A stretch of 64,000 nucleotides of DNA from Nonomuraea guangzhouensis. GTDB lineage: Bacteria > Actinomycetota > Actinomycetes > Streptosporangiales > Streptosporangiaceae. Made by a program: the position numbers and the translations under genes. Positions 36,058-44,972 of this stretch are shown piece after piece (the stretch's first letter is position 1; every line of letters starts with the position of its first letter). Location of the stretch: NCBI RefSeq assembly GCF_019396345.1, contig NZ_JAHKRM010000018.1, positions 186,001 to 250,000 on the forward strand, read 5' to 3'. Under the pieces are notes generated by a model. The model saw nothing but the letters and a program-made list of their open reading frames with translations. It ran no database searches and had not been told where the DNA came from.

Positions 36058-37350
36058 CTAGCCGGCGATGTTGCCGGTGCGGTACTCGAGCGCCTTGGTC
36101 GGGTACTTGTTGTCGTCGCCGTACTGGTAGATGCCGATGGTGGCCACGGCCGGGTCACCGGCGTCGTTGAACTCGACCTGACCGCTCACGCCGTCGTAGT
36201 CGATGTCCTTGCCGGCCTTGAGCAGGTCGACGCACGACTTGAAGTTGTTGCACTTCTCGCCGCCCTTGCTGACCTCGGCCAGCTTGGCGCCGATGTCCAC
36301 GCCCGCGTCGCTCTTGGCGGCCTCGGCGGCCAGCGCGATGAGGTTCATGGCGTCGTAGGACTCAGGCGCGTAGCTGAAGTCCTCCAGCTTGGGGTTGACC
36401 GCCGTGAGCTTGCCCTTGAAGTCATCCGGAGCGGCGGCACCGGGGGTGGTGCCCTTGACGCCCTTCAGAGTGCCCTTGGGCATCTTCACGTAGTTGGTGT
36501 TGGACAGGTTGCCGTCGACCATGTACCACTTGTGCTTGCTGGCCGGCAGACCCTGCTTGATCAGCTCCTGGATGACCTTGGCGGTCTCCTCGAAGCCGAT
36601 GAGCACGATGGCCTTCGGGTTCTTCGCCTTGATCTTCGCGACGTCGGCGGAGAAGTCGGCGGCCTTCGGGTCGTAGTCCACGCGCTCGACGACCTCGGCG
36701 CCACCGTCGGTGACGGTCTTGGCCACCTGGTCGGCCAGGCCGGTGCCGTAGGAGTCCTGCATGGCCAGGATGCCCACCGTGTCACTGCCGTCGGCGACGA
36801 TCAGGTCGCCCAGCACGCGGCCCTGGAGCTTGTCCGGCGGAGCCGTACGGAAGTACAGGCCGTTGTCCTTGATCGTGGTGAACTTGTCGGAGGTGTTGGC
36901 CGGCGAGAACTGAACCACACCGGCGCTGGTGATCTTGTCGATCACCGACTCCGACACCGACGAGGACGCGGCGCCGATGATGGCGTCGGCCTTCTGCGCG
37001 AGCAGTTTGTCCACCGACTGCGAAGCGATGTTCGTGGTGGTGTCACCGGAGTCGGTGTCATATTTGGTGACCGGCTTGCCAAGCACGCCGCCGGCTTCGT
37101 TGATTTCCTTGATCGCGGCGTCGACACCGGCGAACTCGGGCGGGCCGAGGAAGGCGAGCGAACCGGTCTGCGGCAGCAGCGTGCCGACGGTCAAGGTGCC
37201 GTCGCCTTTCGCCGCGGGAGCCGCACTCGATGGCGCAGCCGAAGAGGAGGCTGGCTTAGCGGTGTCGCCGCCACCACCGCAGGCTGTCAGGGCCAGGCTC
37301 GTGGCAGCCACGACAGCCAGCACCCGTCCTGCGGGAGCAATGCGGATCAT
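36058..37350 (-). CDS. livK: Branched-chain amino acid binding lipoprotein, copy 1
   Basis: Periplasmic-binding-protein type 1 receptor for the Liv importer, 430 residues. Lipoprotein signal (TSLALTACGGGG, Cys about 24), a Ser/Ala linker, then the LivK fold (GTLLPQTGSLAFLGPPEFAGVD; LLAQKADAIIGAASSSVSESV). It is 70-80% like the other two copies by eye over the mature domain. It is transcribed away from a divergent lipoprotein gene. Ligand preference cannot be told from the sequence; the family also takes urea, amides and aromatic acids. Confidence 0.93.
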   Translation of the reverse strand: MIRIAPAGRVLAVVAATSLALTACGGGGDTAKPASSSAAPSSAAPAAKGDGTLTVGTLLPQTGSLAFLGPPEFAGVDAAIKEINEAGGVLGKPVTKYDTDSGDTTTNIASQSVDKLLAQKADAIIGAASSSVSESVIDKITSAGVVQFSPANTSDKFTTIKDNGLYFRTAPPDKLQGRVLGDLIVADGSDTVGILAMQDSYGTGLADQVAKTVTDGGAEVVERVDYDPKAADFSADVAKIKAKNPKAIVLIGFEETAKVIQELIKQGLPASKHKWYMVDGNLSNTNYVKMPKGTLKGVKGTTPGAAAPDDFKGKLTAVNPKLEDFSYAPESYDAMNLIALAAEAAKSDAGVDIGAKLAEVSKGGEKCNNFKSCVDLLKAGKDIDYDGVSGQVEFNDAGDPAVATIGIYQYGDDNKYPTKALEYRTGNIAG

Positions 37351-37537
37351 GGAGTGTCTCCTTCATCTCCAGGCCGGGTCAGGTCAGCACCGCCGACGTT
37401 CCCGAACGAATGACGGAAAGCTACAGAACAAAAGGCCAGTTCAACAGACGCAACGGAGAACTGTCGGCACTTGGATGCGGAGTCGTAATCACTCCTCAAC
37501 TTACGAGAGACGGAGGATCACGCCTAATGTTCAACGA

Positions 37538-38398
37538 GTGAAGCGCATCGCGGCCTTCCTGCTCGTGGCGGTCTGCTCAACTGGCCTTCTCACGGCCTGT
37601 GGGGCCTCTGAGGCGCCCGCCGAGCCGCCACCGGACCCTCCTGCCGGGGTGTCCGTCTCACTGGCCCAGTGGCGCTCAGACGAACCCGTGCACGCTATCG
37701 AGGTGGCCGTGCGCAACGCCAACGACACGCCGGTCTATTTCGCCGACGTCCAGCTGGTCACGCCGTCCTTCCAGACGCTCGCGCCCAAGCGGGCCGACGC
37801 GCTGCTCAAGCGCACCCCTCGCACCGACCTCCAGATCCCCTACGGCGCGGCCAACTGCTCCCCCAAGGGTCTGCCGACGCTGCAGCCGGCCACGGTCGTG
37901 GCCCACCTGCGCACCGGGTCCGAGCCGCTGCGCAGGGTGGTCTTCAAGGTGCCGCACCCGGACCCGCTGCTGACCAGGCTGCTGCGCGACGAGTGCTCCG
38001 CGTTCCTGATCAAGGAAGCGGCCGGCATCGAGTTCGGCACCGACTGGACACAGGTCGGCGAGGTGATGCGCGGCAGCCTCGTCCTGACCCGGCACGGCAC
38101 CGGCGTGGTGGCCGTTCAGGCCGTGGGCGGCACCACCCACTACATCGCCACGCCTGTCAAGAAGAGCAAGCCGCTGGCGACCCTGGAGGCCGGGGCGCAG
38201 AAGGCCGAAGTGGCGCTCGAGCTCACCCCCGGCCGCTGCGACCCGCACGCGTTCGCCGAGGGCAAGAAGGCGTTCCTGTTCCCCGTGCGGGCCACCATCG
38301 ACGGCGGCGACGAGCGCGTGGTCATCGTCGTGCCGCCCAAGCCGCTGCAGGAGCGGCTGACCGCCTACGCCCTCAAGACGTGCGGTATAGGCGGCTGA
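37538..38398 (+). CDS. Lipoprotein of unknown function between livK copies
   Basis: A 286-residue exported lipoprotein (VCSTGLLTACGAS, Cys about 21) followed by a Pro-rich linker and two beta-rich stretches with three conserved-looking cysteines (GAANCSP, LRDECSAF, PGRCDPH) and a terminal KTCGIGG. I do not recognise the family. I chose GTG 37538 at the start of the signal peptide; the GGAGG at 37512 is too far away, so the start is uncertain. It is divergent from livK copy 1 and convergent with copy 2, ending 3 nt before the copy 2 stop. Confidence 0.75.
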   Translation: MKRIAAFLLVAVCSTGLLTACGASEAPAEPPPDPPAGVSVSLAQWRSDEPVHAIEVAVRNANDTPVYFADVQLVTPSFQTLAPKRADALLKRTPRTDLQIPYGAANCSPKGLPTLQPATVVAHLRTGSEPLRRVVFKVPHPDPLLTRLLRDECSAFLIKEAAGIEFGTDWTQVGEVMRGSLVLTRHGTGVVAVQAVGGTTHYIATPVKKSKPLATLEAGAQKAEVALELTPGRCDPHAFAEGKKAFLFPVRATIDGGDERVVIVVPPKPLQERLTAYALKTCGIGG

Positions 38399-38401
38399 GC
38401 C

Positions 38402-39682
38402 TCAGCCCTCGATCTTGCCGGTGCGGTACTCGATCGCCTTCGTGGCGTTGTACTTGTTGTCGTCGCCGTACTGGTAGATGCCGATGGTGGCGACCGACGG
38501 GTCTCCGGCGGCGTTGAACTCGACCGGACCGCTCACGCCGTCGTAGTCGATGTCCTTGCCGGCCTTGAGCAGCTTGACGCAGGTCTCGAAGCTCTTGCAC
38601 TTCTCCCCGCCCCCGCTCACATCGGGCAGCTTGGCCGCGATCGACCGGCCGCTGTCGTTCTTGGCCGCCTCGGCGGCCAGCGCGATCAGGATCACCGCGT
38701 CGTAGGACTCGGCGGCGTAGGTGTAGTTGGTCAGCTTGGGATCGATCGCCAGCAGCTTCTTCCGGAAGTCGTCGGGCGCCGCGGCGCCGGGAATGGTGCC
38801 CTTGACGCCCTTCAGCGTGCCCTTGGGCATCCTCAGGTAGTTGCTGTTGGACATGTTGCCGTCGACCATGTACCACTTGTACTTGTCGCTCGTGAGTCCC
38901 TGTTTGACCAGCTCGGCGATGACTTTGGCGCCTTCCTCGAAGCCGATCAGCACGATCGCCTTCGGGTTCGCCGCCTTGATCTTGGCCACGTCGGCGGAGA
39001 AGTCCGCGGCCTTCGGGTCGTAGTCCACCCGGGCCACCACCGAGGCGCCGGCCTCCTCCACGGTCTTGGTGACCTGGTCGGCCAGGCCCGAACCGTAGGA
39101 GTCCTGCATGGCCAGGATGCCGACCGTGTCGTTGCCGTCGGCGGCGATCAGATCACCGAGCACCCGGCCCTGCAGCTTGTCCGGCGGAGCAGTACGGAAG
39201 TACAGCCCGTTGTCCTTGATCGTGGTGAACGCGTCCGAGGTGTTGGCCGGCGAGAACTGGACCACCCCGGCACCCGTGATCTTGTCGATCACCGACTCCG
39301 ACACCGAGGACGACGCCGCGCCGATGATGGCGTCCACGTGCTGCGCGAGCAGCTTGTCCACCGACTGCGAGGCGATGTTCGTGGTGGTGTCGCCCGAGTC
39401 CGTGTCGATCTTCTTCACCGGCTTGCCGAGCACCCCGCCGGCGTCGTTGATCTCCTTCACGGCCAGGTCGACCCCCGCGAAGTCGGGCGGTCCGAGGAAG
39501 GCCAGCGACCCCGTCTGCGGCAGCAGCGTGCCGATGGTCAGCGTGCCGTCGCCCTTGGCCGCCGGCGCGGTCGGCACGGCCGACGTGGTCCCCTTGGCCC
39601 CCGTGCCACCGCCGCCACCGCAAGCGGCCGTCAAGGCCAGGCTGGAGGCGGCCGCCATCGCCAGCAGGCGTGTGCGCATCAT
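38402..39682 (-). CDS. Branched-chain amino acid binding lipoprotein, copy 2
   Basis: Second LivK-type receptor, 426 residues from ATG 39682 (AAGGGGGAG just upstream); the longer frame to 39907 runs back into livK copy 3. Lipoprotein signal ALTAACGGGG, then GTLLPQTGSLAFLGPPDFAGVD. It differs from copy 1 at positions that probably touch the ligand pocket (for example GRSIAAKLPDVSGGG against VDIGAKLAEVSKGG), so ligand range may differ. It has its own spacer of about 120 bp from copy 3. Confidence 0.92.
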   Translation of the reverse strand: MMRTRLLAMAAASSLALTAACGGGGGTGAKGTTSAVPTAPAAKGDGTLTIGTLLPQTGSLAFLGPPDFAGVDLAVKEINDAGGVLGKPVKKIDTDSGDTTTNIASQSVDKLLAQHVDAIIGAASSSVSESVIDKITGAGVVQFSPANTSDAFTTIKDNGLYFRTAPPDKLQGRVLGDLIAADGNDTVGILAMQDSYGSGLADQVTKTVEEAGASVVARVDYDPKAADFSADVAKIKAANPKAIVLIGFEEGAKVIAELVKQGLTSDKYKWYMVDGNMSNSNYLRMPKGTLKGVKGTIPGAAAPDDFRKKLLAIDPKLTNYTYAAESYDAVILIALAAEAAKNDSGRSIAAKLPDVSGGGEKCKSFETCVKLLKAGKDIDYDGVSGPVEFNAAGDPSVATIGIYQYGDDNKYNATKAIEYRTGKIEG

Positions 39683-39803
39683 GAGACTCCCCCTTACCGG
39701 GGAGGAGATTGTGGAGTTCTTACAATCCTTTTCTACCCATCTGTAATGCCCCAATCGCCGACGGCCCCCGATACTCAGATCGGGGGCCGTCACTGCGGAG
39801 GCG

Positions 39804-41093
39804 TCATCCGGAGATGTCGCCCTTGCGATATTCGAGGGCCTTGGCGGCGTTGTACTTGTTGTCGGCGCCGTACTGGTAGACGCCGATCGTCGCGACCGAC
39901 GGGTCACCGGCGTCGTTGAAGTCGACCGGGCCGCTCACGCCGTCGTAGTCGATGTCCTTGCCGGCCTTGAGCAGCTCGTCGCAGGCCTTGAAGTCCTTGC
40001 ACTTCTCGCCGCCCTTGCTGACGTCCACGAGCTTGGCCCCGATCGCCGTGCCCGCGTCGTCCTTGGCCGCCTCGGCGGCCAGCGCGATCAGGGTCGCCGC
40101 GTCGTACGACTCCGCGGCGTAGGTGTAGTTGGTCAGCTTCGGGTTGACGGCCAGGAGCCGCTTCTGGAACGCCTCGGGCGCCGCCGCTCCGGGGATGGTG
40201 CCCTTGACGCCCTTCAGCGTGCCCTTGGGCATCTTCAGGAAGTTGGTGTTCGACATGTTGCCGTCGACCATGTACCACTTGTACTTGTCCGCTGTCAGGC
40301 CCTGCTTGACAAGCTCCGCCACGACCTTGGCGGTCTCGTCGAAGCCGATCAGCACGATGCCCTTCGGGTTCGCCGCCTTGATCTTGGCCACGTCGGCGGA
40401 GAAGTCGGCCGCCTTCGGGTCGTAGTCCACGCGCTCGACCACCTTGGCGCCACCCGCCTCGGCGGTCTGGGTGACCTGGTCGGCCAGACCGGTGCCGTAG
40501 GAGTCCTGCATGGCCAGGATGCCGACGGTGTCGTCGCCGTCGGCCACCACCAGGTCACCCAGGACCCGCCCCTGTAGCTTGTCCGGCGGGGCCGTACGGA
40601 AATAGAGCCCGTCGTCCTTGATCGTGGTGAACTTGTCGGAGGTGTTGGCCGGCGAGAACTGCACGACGCCCGCCCGCGTGATCTTGTCGATGATCGACTC
40701 CGACACCGAGCTCGACGCGGCGCCGATGATGGCGTCGGCCTTCTGCGCGAGCAGCTTGTCCACCGACTGCGAGGCGATGTTGGTCGTCGTGTCGCCCGAG
40801 TCGGTGTGGATCTTGGCGACCTGTTTGCCCAGCACCCCTCCGGCGTCGTTGATCTCCTTGACGGCCAGGTCGACGCCGGCGTACTCGGGCGGGCCGAGAT
40901 AGGCCAGGCTGCCCGTCTGCGGCAGCACCGTGCCGATGGTCAGCGTGCCGTCACCCTTGGCGGTCTGCCCTGTGGGTTGACCGGTGGCCGTCCCCGCGGA
41001 GGTCGGCGCGGCGGTGGTGCCCCCGCTGGAACAGGCCGCCAGCGCCAGGCCCACCGCGGTGGCGGCGGCCAGCGCCCGGGAAATACGGATCAT
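39804..41093 (-). CDS. Branched-chain amino acid binding lipoprotein, copy 3
   Basis: Third LivK-type receptor, 429 residues. Signal GLALAACSSGG with Cys about 21, a Thr/Ala/Gly linker, then GTVLPQTGSLAYLGPPEYAGVD. Copies 2 and 3 share the segment reading TNYTYAAESYDA and are closer to each other than to copy 1. It lies head to tail with copy 2. All three presumably feed the single LivHMGF transporter at 31511-35531. Confidence 0.92.
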   Translation of the reverse strand: MIRISRALAAATAVGLALAACSSGGTTAAPTSAGTATGQPTGQTAKGDGTLTIGTVLPQTGSLAYLGPPEYAGVDLAVKEINDAGGVLGKQVAKIHTDSGDTTTNIASQSVDKLLAQKADAIIGAASSSVSESIIDKITRAGVVQFSPANTSDKFTTIKDDGLYFRTAPPDKLQGRVLGDLVVADGDDTVGILAMQDSYGTGLADQVTQTAEAGGAKVVERVDYDPKAADFSADVAKIKAANPKGIVLIGFDETAKVVAELVKQGLTADKYKWYMVDGNMSNTNFLKMPKGTLKGVKGTIPGAAAPEAFQKRLLAVNPKLTNYTYAAESYDAATLIALAAEAAKDDAGTAIGAKLVDVSKGGEKCKDFKACDELLKAGKDIDYDGVSGPVDFNDAGDPSVATIGVYQYGADNKYNAAKALEYRKGDISG

Positions 41094-41242
41094 CGAAGCG
41101 TCTCCGTCCAGATGAGCGGATCTTCTGTCCGCCCATCAGCATGCGACCGGGACGCCTCGATCGAAGGAGACCGAGGCCGGTTGGATGCCCACTCGTAATC
41201 GCGCCACAACCCACGGGGACAAATCCGGTGATATGCCGCCCC

Positions 41243-41827
41243 TCAGCCACGCTCCGCCGCGTCGTCTATAACGATCTGGGCAACCTCGCGCATGCTCAAC
41301 CGGCGATCCATCGACGCTTTCTGGATCCACCGGAACGCCTGCGGCTCGCTCCAGCCGTGCGCGGACATCAACTGCCCCTTGGCCCGCTCCACCAGCTTCC
41401 GGGTCTCCAGCCTGTCGGACAGGCTCGACACCTCGGCGGCCAGCGCCACCATCTCTTCGTGCCTGCTGACCGCCATCTCGATCGCGGGCACCAGGTCCGC
41501 CTTGGTGAACGGCTTGACCAGGTAGGCCATGGCCCCCGCGTCCCTGGCCCGCTCGACCAGGTCACGCTGGGAGAAGGCGGTCAGGATGAGGCACGGGGCG
41601 ATGCGCTCGGCCACGATCCGCTCGGCCGCCGAGATGCCGTCGAGAACGGGCATCTTGACGTCGAGAATCACCAGGTCGGGCCTCAGCTCGGTGGCCAGCT
41701 GGATCGCCCGCTCGCCATCACCGGCCTCGCCCGCGACGATGTAGCCGTCTTCCTCGAGCATCTCCTTGAGGTCGAGGCGGATCAGTGCCTCATCTTCCGC
41801 GATCACCACTCGCCGCTGCGTACTCAC
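41243..41827 (-). CDS. pdtaR: ANTAR-domain response regulator PdtaR
   Basis: Two-component regulator that acts on RNA. The N-terminal receiver domain has the acidic pair AEDEALIRLDLKEML, phospho-acceptor Asp in LVILDVKMPVLDG, and Lys in YLVKPF. The C-terminal ANTAR helices (RLETRKLVERAKGQLMSAHG) bind tandem hexaloop RNA hairpins to prevent termination. It closely follows M. tuberculosis PdtaR in order and motifs. I chose GTG 41827 (VSTQRRVVIAED); an ATG at 41884 in the same frame is the alternative. The partner kinase PdtaS is not in the window. Confidence 0.92.
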   Translation of the reverse strand: MSTQRRVVIAEDEALIRLDLKEMLEEDGYIVAGEAGDGERAIQLATELRPDLVILDVKMPVLDGISAAERIVAERIAPCLILTAFSQRDLVERARDAGAMAYLVKPFTKADLVPAIEMAVSRHEEMVALAAEVSSLSDRLETRKLVERAKGQLMSAHGWSEPQAFRWIQKASMDRRLSMREVAQIVIDDAAERG

Positions 41828-41920
41828 GAGCAAGAGAGTACCGATGTCCGCTAGATTAGAGCGACGCCGGTGGTGGGTGGCCATGGATTTCGGCTACCCT
41901 TTCGCCGTGCGATAAGGACG

Positions 41921-41940
41921 GATCCGGATATTTCCGGATC
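41921..41940 (+). promoter_or_regulatory. Perfect palindrome directly before the tRNA
   Basis: GATCCGGA (41921-41928), TATT, then TCCGGATC (41933-41940), ending 3 nt before the tRNA 5' end. It could form an 8-bp hairpin in the precursor or be an operator. Its role is unknown. Confidence 0.6.
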
Positions 41941-41943
41941 TTT

Positions 41944-42017
41944 GCCTCGGTATCCCAATTGGCAGAGGAAGCGGATTCAAAACCCGCACAGTGTGGGTTC
42001 GAGTCCCACCCGGGGCA
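41944..42017 (+). tRNA. tRNA with CAA anticodon (Leu) but short variable loop
   Basis: Acceptor stem GCCTCGG/CCGGGGC pairs fully with A73. The D-arm is weak (TCC/GGA, loop with GG). The anticodon loop TTCAAAA carries CAA at 41978-41980. The variable loop is only 5 nt (ACAGT), then T-arm GTGGG-TTCGAGT-CCCAC. CCA is not encoded (ACCT follows). Leucine tRNAs are normally class II with a long variable arm; this one is class I in shape, and the anticodon stem has an A-C mismatch next to the loop. Identity as leucine is taken from the anticodon and A73 only. Confidence 0.85.
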
Positions 42018-42022
42018 CCTGA

Positions 42023-42054
42023 CCACCCGCCCGGTCTTCACGACCGGGCGGTGG
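42023..42054 (+). terminator. Stem-loop after the tRNA
   Basis: A 13-bp GC-rich stem with one bulge (42023-42036 with 42042-42054) directly follows the tRNA. There is no T-run, but position fits a terminator or processing site. Confidence 0.55.
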
Positions 42055-42108
42055 CATGTCTGACGTGGTTCCTCCTGCCCGGCTCCGCGACACTCCTCGG
42101 CACCGTGT

Positions 42109-42510
42109 CTAGTGCTGTGTCCAGAAGGGTTCACCGGCCGCGCCGCTTTCTACCTGGTGTCCAGCTTCCTCCAGGACGATGACGGCCTGCCGCTCTCTCT
42201 GCTGGGGAACCAGAACCAGGTCGGCGTGGGAGGTCGAGGCGACGAACACGGGTATCGCCGCCTCTGCCAGCGGCTTGACGATAGCCGCCAGCATTCCGGG
42301 AACCTCCAGGCCGTGGGCTGTGGCGCCACCGTAGAAACCGATCCACCGCTCCCCTGAGTCCAGAGGCCGGGCCGCACGGACAACGGTCAGTCCTTCAGGC
42401 CCGCGGACCAGCACGACCCAGTCGTCCCCGGGCGACGCCGCATGCGGCAGCTGCTCGACGGCGAACACCGGGGAAACGATGCGCAGGTGTTGAGCCGTAA
42501 GCGGGTTCAT
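42109..42510 (-). CDS. ACT-domain protein (CASTOR-like)
   Basis: A 133-residue protein with an ACT ligand-binding pattern in the C-terminal half: GLEVPGMLAAIVKPLAEAAI then PVFVASTSHADLVLVP. This is typical of the small CASTOR/ACT proteins that bind amino acids. The N-terminal half carries a preceding beta strand unit (WVVLVRGPEGLTVV). Function unknown; in bacteria such proteins are thought to sense amino acids. It lies alone, convergent with the tRNA. Confidence 0.82.
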   Translation of the reverse strand: MNPLTAQHLRIVSPVFAVEQLPHAASPGDDWVVLVRGPEGLTVVRAARPLDSGERWIGFYGGATAHGLEVPGMLAAIVKPLAEAAIPVFVASTSHADLVLVPQQRERQAVIVLEEAGHQVESGAAGEPFWTQH

Positions 42511-42647
42511 GGATGCGTGTCTACCAGAGATCCCGCGCCCGCAGTTGTTCGATCAGCGGCACCCGGCGAACGTTTCCGGTCACGGCACCACCAGGAGACA
42601 TCCATCACAGGCTGGACCGCCACACGGGCCAGATCGCGTGGCGCCCC

Positions 42648-42977
42648 CTACCGTTCGGCGTCGAACTCGTCCAGGTACGTCATCCGCGTCGGCGGCTCGG
42701 CTGTCCACGGGGGCTCGGCCGGCCACCCGGCAAGGAAGTACTCGCCATGGACACGCCCAACCTGCCCGCCAGGCGACCCGTGGAAGAACACGCCGACCGA
42801 CGGCGGCGGCTGACCCGCCGGCTCGCCGACCGGCCGCGCATCCAGCCCTACCCACCAGCCGGGCAGATCGTCGGCGAAGGCCCCGCCCGGCTGCTCCGCA
42901 CTCTCGTCACTCACCTCGGCGGCATGCAGTAGGCCTCGTCGCTCGAAATACCACCGCCAGTCGCCACGAGCGGGCAA
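42648..42977 (-). CDS. Hypothetical small acidic protein
   Basis: I do not recognise the family. The frame is open much further upstream, but only the last 109 codons look like protein: aromatic residues in WRWYFERRG, LPGWWVGLDARPV and MTYLDEFDAER. A TTG at 42977 has AGGGGAG 5 nt upstream, so I place the start there. The size, acidity and tryptophan content resemble small immunity-type or hypothetical actinomycete proteins, but that is only an impression. It may be a truncated gene. Confidence 0.5.
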   Translation of the reverse strand: MPARGDWRWYFERRGLLHAAEVSDESAEQPGGAFADDLPGWWVGLDARPVGEPAGQPPPSVGVFFHGSPGGQVGRVHGEYFLAGWPAEPPWTAEPPTRMTYLDEFDAER

Positions 42978-43259
42978 CTGGCTCCCCTGACCGCTTCGGC
43001 AGTCCGATTCCCGACGACCGCTGTCGGCTCGCCGCACAGCAAAACGCGGGCCCGCTCGACGCCACACCCCTGACGCTCGGGTGATGCCGGGACCGGCGGA
43101 GCCATCAAGCCCGCCACCGCCCGCAATTGCCGCAAACTCCGGCGGCTCTGCCGTGCATAGCGGGTCAATGTATTTGCGCGAATGATCAATGACACTATCC
43201 GTATTCGTCGGCATTATTGTCCACGCCTCGATGTCCGGGGGAATGGGGAAAGGGCAATA

Positions 43260-44414
43260 ATGCGACTGAGTGGAGCGCTCGTATTGGCGATGTCTATCGC
43301 CATGCTCATCACCGGTTGCTCCTCGGGCCGCGGCGGCGAAGGCGCCACGGGCCCGGTCGAGGTGTCGCGTCCGCCGCGAGTCCTGGACGCGAATGGCGGT
43401 GGGGCCCTGGTCTTCGATCCCATGACGGCGACGATCAGCGGATTCGACCGTGTTCACGGCCGGGTATGGCGGGACCGGGAGATCGCGAAGACGGCGACAG
43501 ACATCGTCTGCCTCGCGCAGTGTCCCGCGGTCGTCGTATCGACCGGTATCGCGGCAGGTCGGCCGAGCCCGGTGGAGGGCGGGAAGGGGACTGCGGCAGC
43601 GGTGCCGGAGGTATCGCCGTTCCGGCTCACGGAGCGCGGACCGGCGCCTTTTCCCGTCTCCAGCCTGCCGGGGGCGCGCGTACTGACCGCCGTCTCACCT
43701 GATGACGCGGTCGTAGAGGAGGTAGGCGCCGATGGGCGCACCTGGATCAAGATCATCCGACCTGATGGGAAGGGGGAACGTCGCCAGGTTCCCTACTCCG
43801 GCTACCAATGGGTGGAGTCGGCGAACGGGAGTGCCGCCTTGGCCTTCACCGGCCAGCCGAACGCGAAGAACGCCCGGCTTCTCAGATTCATCCGTGAAGC
43901 GGATGGTTGGCAGCCGGTCGGCAGAGGAACCGCGTGGGGTTCCGTCTCGAACGCCTGCATAGCCGGAGATGGCGAAACCGTCCTGGTGATCGGGCCGGAG
44001 ACGATCCTCATGCGTGGGACGTCCGATCGGCGCCGGGTGGAGCCCGCGCCACCCGAGGCGCGTGAGTGCGCGCTAGGGACGAGTGCGGCGGCGCTGGTCT
44101 CTCGTGCGATGAGCAGTCGTGGCGAGTCCCGGACGATCGTGTACGGAGTGGGGCTGGACGGCCGCTTGTCGTGGCAACGCGAGATCTCCGCCGAAGCAGG
44201 TGTCACGGTACATCCGACCAAGCCTTATGTCGGCATTTCGGATGGCAAGACTTTTGTCCTCGTGGACGGCCACGGCCGGACCGTGTGGAGGCGAGACGGG
44301 GTCGCCACCGCCCGGTTCACCGCCGACGGGCAACTCGTCGTCGTCACCCCGGACAAGCGGGTGGCATGGCTCCCAGCCGACCTCATCGGCCAGGCCATAG
44401 CGGCACGTTCCTGA
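43260..44414 (+). CDS. Lipoprotein with beta-propeller-like repeats
   Basis: A 384-residue lipoprotein (AMLITGCSSGRGG, Cys about 20). The mature protein has repeated short strands with GxDGRxxWxxxI-like patterns (ADGRTWIKIIRP, LDGRLSWQREIS, GHGRTVWRRDG), suggesting an eight- or seven-bladed PQQ/WD-type propeller. ATG 43260 has GGGAAAGGG just upstream and begins the signal peptide. I cannot assign a function. Lower GC in its first 80 bp upstream hints at an independent promoter. Confidence 0.75.
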   Translation: MRLSGALVLAMSIAMLITGCSSGRGGEGATGPVEVSRPPRVLDANGGGALVFDPMTATISGFDRVHGRVWRDREIAKTATDIVCLAQCPAVVVSTGIAAGRPSPVEGGKGTAAAVPEVSPFRLTERGPAPFPVSSLPGARVLTAVSPDDAVVEEVGADGRTWIKIIRPDGKGERRQVPYSGYQWVESANGSAALAFTGQPNAKNARLLRFIREADGWQPVGRGTAWGSVSNACIAGDGETVLVIGPETILMRGTSDRRRVEPAPPEARECALGTSAAALVSRAMSSRGESRTIVYGVGLDGRLSWQREISAEAGVTVHPTKPYVGISDGKTFVLVDGHGRTVWRRDGVATARFTADGQLVVVTPDKRVAWLPADLIGQAIAARS

Positions 44415-44528
44415 GCGCTTCTCCTGCCTTTGCGGACCATCGCCGGTTATGCAGAGAGGTGATAAGAAGCTGCATTAAAACATTTCTCCACAAATCTTAT
44501 TTGTGCGAATCCTACTTCAGGAGTAAGA

Positions 44529-44972
44529 ATGCTTAAGAAGATCGTCGGTAGTTCCGTTCTCGCTTCCGCATTGGCGACGGCGGCCATCGTCGGAACCGCA
44601 GGCACGGCTCACGCCGCCTCCGCCTCTGGCGGGTGCACCAAATCCGGCAAGAGCGGGAGCGGATGGGTTTACTACACCTACGTCTCCAGCAGTGCCCGAG
44701 ACAGGATCGACAAGTTCACCTGGCAGATCAACGGTCAGGCGGGCTCGACCAAGAACGACGTGATCCTCGAGCTCAAGCAAGACAAAACCGGCTCGGACCC
44801 CGTGCTCTACTCATGGTCGACCCCAAATGCGACCAACGGTGCCGGCACCCACGTTCCCAGCCAGGCTCTGAGCGTGCCGGCGAGCTACAAGACCTACGGG
44901 CGGTTCCACTTCATCATCGACATCAACAACGCCGACGACCCGGAATGCACCGCGGAGACCAACCGGTTCTAG
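44529..44972 (+). CDS. Small secreted protein of unknown function
   Basis: A 147-residue exported protein: signal peptide 1-29 (AAIVGTAGTAHA) and a mature domain of about 118 residues with two cysteines (GGCTKSG and DPECTAE) likely to form a disulfide. It has many Ser/Thr/Asn/Tyr residues, as in secreted beta-rich proteins. A GGAG just before the ATG fits. The upstream 60 bp are unusually AT-rich (TTAAAACATTTCTCC), so the promoter is probably strong and regulated. No family recognised. Confidence 0.78.
   Translation: MLKKIVGSSVLASALATAAIVGTAGTAHAASASGGCTKSGKSGSGWVYYTYVSSSARDRIDKFTWQINGQAGSTKNDVILELKQDKTGSDPVLYSWSTPNATNGAGTHVPSQALSVPASYKTYGRFHFIIDINNADDPECTAETNRF

Noticed and set aside
42511..43259. 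Long 269-codon minus frame as one protein
   Set aside because: The first 160 codons are Arg/Gly-rich shadow sequence and cross the divergent lipoprotein start; only the last 109 codons look real.
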